Source: Phycisphaerales bacterium UBA1161
GTDB lineage: Bacteria > Planctomycetota > Phycisphaerae > Tepidisphaerales > Tepidisphaeraceae
Length of the DNA stretch: 64,000 nt
Direction of reading: 5' to 3'
Assembly: GCA_002311745.1 (NCBI GenBank)
Contig: DBZL01000031.1
Location: 41,378-105,377, forward strand
This document shows, in pieces, positions 57,580 through 64,000 of the stretch. Position 1 is the stretch's first letter. Each line of letters starts with the position of its first letter. The position numbers and the translations under genes are program-made. The notes beneath the pieces are model-generated. The model was not told the origin of the DNA, did not search any database, and worked only from the letters and a program-made list of their open reading frames with translations.

Positions 57580-59049
57580 ATGACCGCTTCTTCGCATCAG
57601 CGTCAACCGGGCCGTGTTGTTTGGATCGCCATGGTCGCTCTGGCCGTGCTGGCCGGCTGCGTCAATCAGCACAAGGAGGTCATGACCTACCGCGAGGTGG
57701 TCGACGCCGGCCTGCCGCGGCCGCGGGCCTACCAGAGCGGCCAGCCGCTGTCCCTGCAACGCGCCATGGCCCTGGCCAACCAGGACAACGAGCAGATCGC
57801 GCTGGGCGGCGAGAATTACCTTCAGGCCCTGATCGACAAGAATCGCGCCGTCGCCGCGTTCCTGCCCACCGTCAGCTTCCAGCCGGGCTTCACCATCGAG
57901 CAGATCCCCCCGATCGGGTCGACCACGCCCGGGCCAATCACACCGGCCCAGGTTCAGTCGTCGGCCAAGTCGGGCGGATGGGTCGTCAGCGGCAACACCT
58001 GGCACCAATTCAATGCGCCGGTCGTCGGCGCCATGAACTTATCGGCCGCGTCGGTCTCCAACCTGCAAACCGCCGAGCAGGTGATCGTCCAGCAGCGCCA
58101 ACTTCTGCTCGACGCCCAGGCCACGGTGCTCCTGAACGTCGCCGAGGCGTATTACCAGGTGCTGCGGTCGGAAGATCAGGTGCGCGTCCTGCAAAATTCC
58201 GTGAACGTGGAAGAAGCGCGTCTGCGCGACGTCGAAGGGCGCTACGCCAATCACCTGGCCCTGGCGTTGGAGGTGTCGCAGACGCGTGCGCAAGTCGCCG
58301 GCACGCGCGCGGCGCTGGCGCAGGCGCAGAGCGACGTGCGCAACGGCCGGCGCACGCTGGCGTTTTTGATCGGCGTGGCGGTCGTGGATGGCCCGCTGGC
58401 GGATGACGTGCTGGTTCCCGATCGCCTGCCCGCCGTGGATGCCTTCCGCGCCTCCGCCTCCGCCGGACGCCAGGATTTGCTCGCCGCCGAAAGCGCCGTG
58501 CGGGCAGCCCGCTTCGCCGTCGACAGCGCCATCGCCGAGTATTACCCTTCCGTTTCGCTCAACGTCGCCGGATTTTTGTATCGGGAATATTTTTCCAGCG
58601 CCAGCAAGTGGGATGCGATCCTGATGGGCAATTTGCCGATTTTTTCCGCCGGCGTCATCGAGGCCGACGTGCGCACCGCCTGGTCGCGTCTGCGCCAGGC
58701 AGCCTTGCAGCAGGCGATGCTGCGCCGTCAGATCGACCAGGACGTGCAGACGGCTTATGACAATCTGGTCACCGCCGACAAGAAGCTGGCGGACCTGGCC
58801 CTGCAGGTTCAAGCCGCCTCCGATGCCCGCCGCCAGGCCGGGCAATTGCTCAACAACGGCCTGGCGATCCCGCTGGACGTGCTGGTCGCCCAGGACACGC
58901 TGCTCAACGCGCAGCTTTTGTACACCAGCGAGCGATTTGACCGCACGGTGTTTTATTTGGATTTGCTGCGCATCACCGGCCAATTGACGGTTCACACGCC
59001 CGAGCAATGGCCGCCGAGCACGCGGCCCGCCACGATGCCGGGGGAGTGA
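57580..59049 (+). CDS. TolC-like outer-membrane efflux lipoprotein
   Basis: 489 residues; an ATG at 57559 would add seven. Signal with lipobox LAVLAGC. Two OEP repeats rich in Gln/Ala helices (QRQLLLDAQATVLLNVAEAY and RRQIDQDVQTAYDNLVTADK) with beta strands between (PSVSLNVAGFLYR) mark the outer-membrane factor family (NodT/OprM type). It completes the first tripartite pump. Confidence 0.9.
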   Translation: MTASSHQRQPGRVVWIAMVALAVLAGCVNQHKEVMTYREVVDAGLPRPRAYQSGQPLSLQRAMALANQDNEQIALGGENYLQALIDKNRAVAAFLPTVSFQPGFTIEQIPPIGSTTPGPITPAQVQSSAKSGGWVVSGNTWHQFNAPVVGAMNLSAASVSNLQTAEQVIVQQRQLLLDAQATVLLNVAEAYYQVLRSEDQVRVLQNSVNVEEARLRDVEGRYANHLALALEVSQTRAQVAGTRAALAQAQSDVRNGRRTLAFLIGVAVVDGPLADDVLVPDRLPAVDAFRASASAGRQDLLAAESAVRAARFAVDSAIAEYYPSVSLNVAGFLYREYFSSASKWDAILMGNLPIFSAGVIEADVRTAWSRLRQAALQQAMLRRQIDQDVQTAYDNLVTADKKLADLALQVQAASDARRQAGQLLNNGLAIPLDVLVAQDTLLNAQLLYTSERFDRTVFYLDLLRITGQLTVHTPEQWPPSTRPATMPGE

Positions 59050-59064
59050 ACCGTAGAAAGAAGT

Positions 59065-59176
59065 AAATGCAACCGCAGAGACGCAGAGGCGCAGAGAGGG
59101 CCGCAGAGAAGAAAAACAAAAACAGATTTTTTCTCAGCGGCTGTCTCTGTGTCTCGGCGTCTCTGCGGTTGCATTT
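59065..59176. repeat. Inverted-repeat element, copy D (cgcagaga type)
   Basis: The left arm aaatgcaaccgcagagacgc and the right arm gcgtctctgcggttgcattt are near-perfect complements around an A-rich centre. Same family as copies A and C; it separates the two efflux cassettes. Confidence 0.78.
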
Positions 59177-59313
59177 TCTGCATGGCGTTTTGGACGACAT
59201 CCATCGGGGATTTTCCTATATTGCCGGGAAAATTGCGGATCGGAGGGCGGATGTCGCGTTAACTTGGAGAAGGTCCGCTTGCGGCGGCACCGGAGCAATC
59301 TTACCATTCCGTT

Positions 59314-59865
59314 ATGCAATGGTTGTCAGAGACAACTAAACGTTGCTCGACTCGGCCGTGCGCCCTGGCGGTGCTGGAAGCGGTGCCGATGGTGCATTGG
59401 TTCATCCGGCGGCAGATGCGCAGCTACCGCGGCGGCTTGTCGCTGCCGCAGTTTCGCGCGCTCGTGTGGGTGGATCGACAACCGTCGGCCAGCTTGTCGG
59501 TGGTGGCCGAGCATCTGGGCGCCTCGCTGCCTACGGCCTCGCGGATCGTGGCTGGCCTGGTGGCCAAGGGATTGCTCGCCCGCCAGGGATGTGCGGCGGA
59601 TCGGCGGCAGCTTTCGCTGCGCATCACGGCGCGCGGGCGCGCCATGTTGCAGGAGGCTCGGCGAGCCACCCGCCGGAAAATGGAAGGCGCGTTGGAAGGG
59701 CTGTCGCAGCGGCAGCGCGGCATGGTGAGGGCCGCGATGCGATCTTTGCGCGATTTGTTCGGATCGACTGACCAGGCGGTGGCGGCGCCAGCGCCCCACG
59801 GTGGCGGCCACAACGGCAGTGCCGACGGCCCTCATCGCCGCGGTCAGCGCAGGCGAAGGATGTGA
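59314..59865 (+). CDS. MarR-family regulator of the second RND cassette
   Basis: 183 residues, a paralogue of the MarR at 52475. LSLPQFRALVWVDRQPSASL, AEHLGASLPTASRIVAGLV and the wing CAADRRQLSLRITARG align with it. The Ala/Gly/Arg-rich tail is longer. It ends three bases before the adaptor gene. A perfect inverted repeat at codons 3-8 could be an autoregulatory site. Confidence 0.88.
   Translation: MQWLSETTKRCSTRPCALAVLEAVPMVHWFIRRQMRSYRGGLSLPQFRALVWVDRQPSASLSVVAEHLGASLPTASRIVAGLVAKGLLARQGCAADRRQLSLRITARGRAMLQEARRATRRKMEGALEGLSQRQRGMVRAAMRSLRDLFGSTDQAVAAPAPHGGGHNGSADGPHRRGQRRRRM
59322..59336. promoter_or_regulatory. Inverted repeat gttgtc-aga-gacaac, possible MarR operator
   Basis: Perfect six-base arms lie within the first codons of the second MarR gene. 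The first MarR gene has an AT-rich near-palindrome at the same place. Confidence 0.35.
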
Positions 59866-59868
59866 AAC

Positions 59869-61191
59869 ATGAAATCGGAAACGCCGCCGATGCGGCCGGT
59901 CGATCGTCCGGAGCCGCCGCGGCCAAGCGAAACCGTCAGGCCCAGGCGCGTGGGGATGTGGATACTGGGGGGGATTGTCGGCATGCTCATCATCGCCGGC
60001 GTCGTCTATTGGGCGACGGGGAGCTCGGCCGGGGCGGGCGGTGGCGGCGGTGGCGGCCAAGGCAACCGGCCGATTCCCGTGGTCGTCGCCCAGGCACGCT
60101 CGGGCGAGGTCCCCATTTATCTGTCCGAGCTGGGCACGGTCACGCCGTTCAATACCGTGACCGTGCACACCCGCGTGGACGGCCAGCTTGTCAAAGTGGC
60201 GTTTACCGAGGGGCAGATGGTGCATGAGGGCGATCTTCTGGCCGAGATTGATCCGCGGCCGTTTCAGGCGGCGCTGGAGCAGGCGCAGGGCCAACTCGCC
60301 CGCGATCAGGCCCTTTTGCAGAACGCCAAGCTGGATATGAAGCGCTATCAGGAGGCGGCGGCGGGAACGTTCACGCAGCAGCAGATCGACACGCAGCAGG
60401 CAACGGTCGATCAATACCAGGGAATCGTCCAGAGCGATCAAGGTCAGGTGGATAACGCGAAGGTGCAGTTGGATTATTGCCGGATCACGGCGCCGTACAG
60501 TGGGCGGATCGGCCTGCGCCAGGTGGACCAGGGGAATATCGTGCACGCCAGCGATGTCAACGGTCTGGCGGTGATCACCCAGCTTCAGCCGATCGCGGTG
60601 GTGTTCACCATTGCGGACGTGGACATTGGGCAGGTGATGGGGGGCTCAACCACGGTGGCGCGGCTGCCGGTGGAGGCGTACAACAGCGACCTGAGCGCCA
60701 AGCTGGCCAGTGGGTACGTGGTGGCGGTGGATAGTCAGATCGATCCGACGACGGCCAAGCTTCGGCTCAAAGCCGCGTTCGAGAACCAGAATGGCGCGTT
60801 GTTTCCCAATCAGTTCGTGAACGTGCAGCTTCTGGTCAAGACGCTGCACGACGCGGTGATCGTGCCGGCGGCGGCCGTGCAGCGCGGCCCGGACAACGGC
60901 GCGTTTGTTTACGTCGTCAAGGCGGACAATACGGTCGAGCTTCGTGACGTGACCGTCGGCGCGCAACAGCGGGACATCGCGGCGATCCAGGACGGCCTGG
61001 CCGCCGGCGAGCGCGTCGTCATCGACGGCGTGGACAAGCTCCAGGTCGGATCGACAGTCGTCGTCCGCGAAAGCGCCGCCACCCGGCCCTCGACCCGCGG
61101 CGCGGCCGCAACACGCGCCTCCGGACATGGGCACCGCGCCGACGGCAACCCGGCCACGAGCGATAGCGCGGCCACGAGGAACAGCCCATGA
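59869..61191 (+). CDS. RND periplasmic adaptor (MdtA-like)
   Basis: 440 residues. One membrane segment ([20 protein letters not shown]), a Gly-rich stretch, then [60 protein letters not shown] and [20 protein letters not shown], the MdtA/AcrA lipoyl and barrel pattern. The C-terminus is a low-complexity Thr/Ala/Arg tail. GAAGGA precedes the ATG. The stop overlaps the pump start (ATGA). Confidence 0.92.
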   Translation: MKSETPPMRPVDRPEPPRPSETVRPRRVGMWILGGIVGMLIIAGVVYWATGSSAGAGGGGGGGQGNRPIPVVVAQARSGEVPIYLSELGTVTPFNTVTVHTRVDGQLVKVAFTEGQMVHEGDLLAEIDPRPFQAALEQAQGQLARDQALLQNAKLDMKRYQEAAAGTFTQQQIDTQQATVDQYQGIVQSDQGQVDNAKVQLDYCRITAPYSGRIGLRQVDQGNIVHASDVNGLAVITQLQPIAVVFTIADVDIGQVMGGSTTVARLPVEAYNSDLSAKLASGYVVAVDSQIDPTTAKLRLKAAFENQNGALFPNQFVNVQLLVKTLHDAVIVPAAAVQRGPDNGAFVYVVKADNTVELRDVTVGAQQRDIAAIQDGLAAGERVVIDGVDKLQVGSTVVVRESAATRPSTRGAAATRASGHGHRADGNPATSDSAATRNSP

Positions 61192-64000
61192 GTCCGTCAC
61201 GGCAGTTCATCCTGCGGCCCGTCGCCACGTCGCTGCTGATGGTCGGAATCCTGCTGGTGGGCGCGGTGGCGTACCGGCAGTTGCCGGTCTCGGCCCTGCC
61301 GGAGGTGGATTATCCGACCATCCAGGTCCTGACCTTCTATCCCGGGGCCAATCCGGACGTGATGGCGTCATCGGTGACGGCGCCGCTGGAGAGGCAATTC
61401 GGGCAGATGCCCGGACTCAATCAGATGACCTCCACCAGCTCCGACGGCAGCTCGGTCATCACCCTGCAGTTCGCGTTGGAATTGAGCATCGACGTGGCGG
61501 AGCAAGAGGTGCAGGCGGCGATCAACGCCTCGGGGACGTATTTGCCGCGCGATCTGCCCAACCCGCCGATCTACGCCAAGGTTAATCCCGCCGACACGCC
61601 CATCCTGACCCTGGGCCTGACCAGCAAGACCCTGCCGCTGTACCTGGTGCAGGACTTGGCCGACACGCGGCTGGCGCAAAAGATCTCGCAGTTGCCCGGC
61701 GTCGGGCTGGTCACTCTCAGCGGCGGACAAAAGCCGGCCGTGCGCATCCAGGTCAATCCCACGGCGCTGGCCGCGCTGGGGATGACCATGGAGGACCTGC
61801 GCACCCAGATCGGCACGGCCAACGTCAACCAGGCCAAGGGGAGCTTCGACGGCGCCCACCAGGCGCAGACCATCGCCGCCAACGATCAAATCCTCTCCAG
61901 CGTGGAATACCGCCCGCTGGTCGTGGCCTACCACAACGGCGCGCCGGTGGTGCTCTCGGACGTGGCCACCGTCGTCGATGCCCCCGAAAACCTCAAGCAG
62001 GCCGCGTGGATGAACACCGACCCGGCCGTCATCGTCAACATCCAACGCCAGCCGGGCGCCAACATCATCGAAGTGGTCGACCGCATCCAGCGACTGCTGC
62101 CGCAATTGCAGCTTAGCCTGCCCTCGTCCATCCACATTGCCACGCTGACCGATCGCACCACGACCATCCGCGCTTCCGTCTTTGACGTGCAGTGGGAACT
62201 CGTACTGGTCGTGGCGCTGGTGGTGATGGTGATTTTTTTGTTTTTGCGGAACCTCTCGGCGACCACGATCCCCAGCGTGGCCGTGCCCCTGTCCATCGTG
62301 GGCACCTTCGGCGTGATGTACCTGCTGGGCTACAGCCTCAACAACCTGACCCTGATGGCGCTGACCATCTCCACGGGATTCGTCGTCGACGATGCGATCG
62401 TCATGATCGAGAACATCATCCGCTACGTTGAAGCCGGCGAGTCGCCCCTGACCGCGGCGCTCAAAGGCTCCGAGCAGATCGGATTCACCATCATCTCGCT
62501 GAGCGTGTCGCTGATTGCGGCGCTGATTCCGCTGCTGTTCATGGGCGAAATCGTCGGCCGGCTCTTCCGGGAATTCGCCGTGACGCTGAGCGTGACCATC
62601 GTGGTCTCGGCTTTCGTGTCGCTGACGCTGACGCCCATGATGTGCGCCCGGATTCTGCGGCACCGGACGCCGTCGCAGCACAGCCGGCTCTACCGCGCCT
62701 CGGAAAAAATCTTCACCAACGTGATCGGCTTCTACGGCCGCACGCTGCGCTGGGTGCTGGGACATCAGACCGAGACGCTGCTGGTGGCGGTGGCCACACT
62801 GATCTTGACGGTCTGGCTGTTCATCATCATCCCCAAGGGCTTTTTCCCGGTGCAGGACACCGGCGTCATCCAGGGCATCTCCGATGCGCCCCAGAGCATT
62901 TCCTTTGACGCGATGGCGCAGCGCCAGCAGGCCCTGGCCAAGGCCATCCTGGCCGATCCGGCGGTGGAAAGTCTTTCCTCGTTCATCGGAGTGGACGGGA
63001 CCAACACCACGCTCAACAGTGGCCGCATTCAGATCAATCTCAAGCCGCTGGACGTGCGCAAGATCAGCGCCAGCGAGGTGATCCAGCGATTGCAGCCGCG
63101 GCTGGCCGCGGTCGACGGCATCACGTTGTACATGCAGCCGGTGCAGGACCTGACCGTGGAGGACCGCGTCAGCCGCACGCAGTACCAGTACACCCTCGAG
63201 GACCCGGATTCCAAGGAGCTGGCGGTGTGGGCGCCGCTGCTGGTGAAGAAATTGGCGACGATGCCGCAGCTTAGCGACGTCGCCAGCGATGAGCAGAACC
63301 AGGGCCTGTGGACGACGCTGGTGATCGACCGCGATAAGGCCTCGCGGCTGAACATCGCCACGCAGACGATCGACGACACGCTGTACGACGCGTTTGGCCA
63401 GCGACTGGTCTCCACCATGTTCACGCAGCTCAATCAGTATCACGTGGTGCTCGAAGTTGAACCCAAGTTTGGGCGCAATCCCAAGGACCTGGATCACATT
63501 TACGTGCGTTCCGCCGGCGGCTCGACCGTGCCGCTGAGCGCCTTTACGCGCATCGAGCAGTCCACCGCGCCGCTGGCGGTCAATCGCCAGGGCCAGTTTT
63601 CCGCGGTGACGATCTCCTTCAATCTCGCCCCGAACGTGTCGCTGGGCGAGGCGGTGGCGGCCATCGACAAGGCCGAGCAGGAACTGAACATGCCCGCCAG
63701 CATCGACGTGTCCTTCCAGGGCACGGCTCAGGCGTTCCGTGCGTCGCTGGTCAACGAGTGGTGGTTGATCCTGGCGGCGCTGGCGACGGTCTACATCGTC
63801 CTGGGCGTGCTGTACGAAAGCTACATTCACCCCATCACCATTCTCTCGACGCTGCCCTCGGCGGGCGTGGGAGCGGTCCTGGCGCTGCTGGTTTGCCGCA
63901 GCGACTTCGACGTCATCGCCCTGATCGGGATCATTTTGCTCATCGGCATCGTCAAGAAGAACGGCATCATGCTGGTCGATTTCGCCATGGTCGCCGAGCG
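61188..64000 (+). CDS. RND pump (MdtB/MdtC-like), 3' end outside window
   Basis: 937 residues are visible and no stop is reached. It starts [20 protein letters not shown] and has [20 protein letters not shown], the TM4 Asp pair in [20 protein letters not shown], and the TM10 lysine in [17 protein letters not shown], as in MdtB/MdtC and AcrB. Unlike the first pump it keeps the full proton relay. No outer-membrane gene is seen before the window ends; it may follow, or the TolC-like protein upstream may be shared. Confidence 0.93.
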   Translation, partial: MSPSRQFILRPVATSLLMVGILLVGAVAYRQLPVSALPEVDYPTIQVLTFYPGANPDVMASSVTAPLERQFGQMPGLNQMTSTSSDGSSVITLQFALELSIDVAEQEVQAAINASGTYLPRDLPNPPIYAKVNPADTPILTLGLTSKTLPLYLVQDLADTRLAQKISQLPGVGLVTLSGGQKPAVRIQVNPTALAALGMTMEDLRTQIGTANVNQAKGSFDGAHQAQTIAANDQILSSVEYRPLVVAYHNGAPVVLSDVATVVDAPENLKQAAWMNTDPAVIVNIQRQPGANIIEVVDRIQRLLPQLQLSLPSSIHIATLTDRTTTIRASVFDVQWELVLVVALVVMVIFLFLRNLSATTIPSVAVPLSIVGTFGVMYLLGYSLNNLTLMALTISTGFVVDDAIVMIENIIRYVEAGESPLTAALKGSEQIGFTIISLSVSLIAALIPLLFMGEIVGRLFREFAVTLSVTIVVSAFVSLTLTPMMCARILRHRTPSQHSRLYRASEKIFTNVIGFYGRTLRWVLGHQTETLLVAVATLILTVWLFIIIPKGFFPVQDTGVIQGISDAPQSISFDAMAQRQQALAKAILADPAVESLSSFIGVDGTNTTLNSGRIQINLKPLDVRKISASEVIQRLQPRLAAVDGITLYMQPVQDLTVEDRVSRTQYQYTLEDPDSKELAVWAPLLVKKLATMPQLSDVASDEQNQGLWTTLVIDRDKASRLNIATQTIDDTLYDAFGQRLVSTMFTQLNQYHVVLEVEPKFGRNPKDLDHIYVRSAGGSTVPLSAFTRIEQSTAPLAVNRQGQFSAVTISFNLAPNVSLGEAVAAIDKAEQELNMPASIDVSFQGTAQAFRASLVNEWWLILAALATVYIVLGVLYESYIHPITILSTLPSAGVGAVLALLVCRSDFDVIALIGIILLIGIVKKNGIMLVDFAMVAE

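Noticed and set aside
61368..63830. 820-codon open frame on the minus strand
   Set aside because: Antisense to the second RND pump; composition is an artefact of GC-rich third positions.
1..64000. tRNA or rRNA genes
   Set aside because: I looked for T-loop and anticodon-arm patterns and conserved rRNA stretches and saw none; a covariance-model scan would be needed to exclude a tRNA fully.

Overview
The window looks like a chromosomal segment of a high-GC member of the PVC superphylum, most likely a planctomycete of the Phycisphaerae type. I infer this from a TIGR04137-like small basic protein, long hypothetical secreted and sigma-factor fusion proteins, paired type I glutamine synthetases, McsAB arginine phosphorylation in a Gram-negative setting, and the general gene content. 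No rRNA or tRNA gene and no CRISPR array was seen. No species assignment is possible from the sequence alone.

Layout. 1-4.5 kb: 3' part of a giant AsmA-like protein and a lipoprotein. 4.9-8.1 kb: aminotransferase, small basic PVC protein, two glycosyltransferase-type genes. 8.1-12.8 kb: secreted PA14/PKD protein, HAD phosphatase, LolA-like protein, membrane protein. 12.9-16.2 kb: a pabB-pabC-nif3 operon. 16.2-21.9 kb: a nitrogen-assimilation block with a GlnE-type adenylyltransferase carrying ACT domains and two divergent glnA genes, with a candidate sigma54 promoter for one and a sigma70-like promoter for the other. 21.9-29.5 kb: lgt, a GyrI-like secreted protein, an ECF sigma factor fused to a 700-residue extension, motA-motB, clpS and an FHA protein.

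29.9-42.4 kb is the accessory part. A five-gene minus-strand operon resembles the Ralstonia phcBSRQ quorum-sensing locus: a PhcB-like methyltransferase, a membrane hybrid kinase with the domain order of a PhcS-PhcR fusion, and a receiver fused to a degenerate kinase. It ends with two small ribbon-helix-helix-like proteins, and a third is encoded divergently. Next comes a block of about 6 kb bounded by two direct copies of the 3' end of trpE. The copies differ at 8 of about 202 positions, and every difference is synonymous. The block holds an AI-2E-family permease with an extra C-terminal domain and a series of very small membrane or stress proteins.

42.4-52.3 kb returns to core genes: trpE, a PTPS-III-like folate enzyme, mcsA-mcsB, a translationally coupled putative immunity/toxin pair, nadA, a porin, metF and a glycine-rich RRM protein. 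52.5-64 kb holds two consecutive RND efflux cassettes, each led by its own MarR paralogue; the second continues past the window end.

Four copies of an inverted-repeat element of about 110-160 bp, with cgcagaga- or cacggagg-rich arms, are scattered between genes. Several rho-independent terminators are clear.
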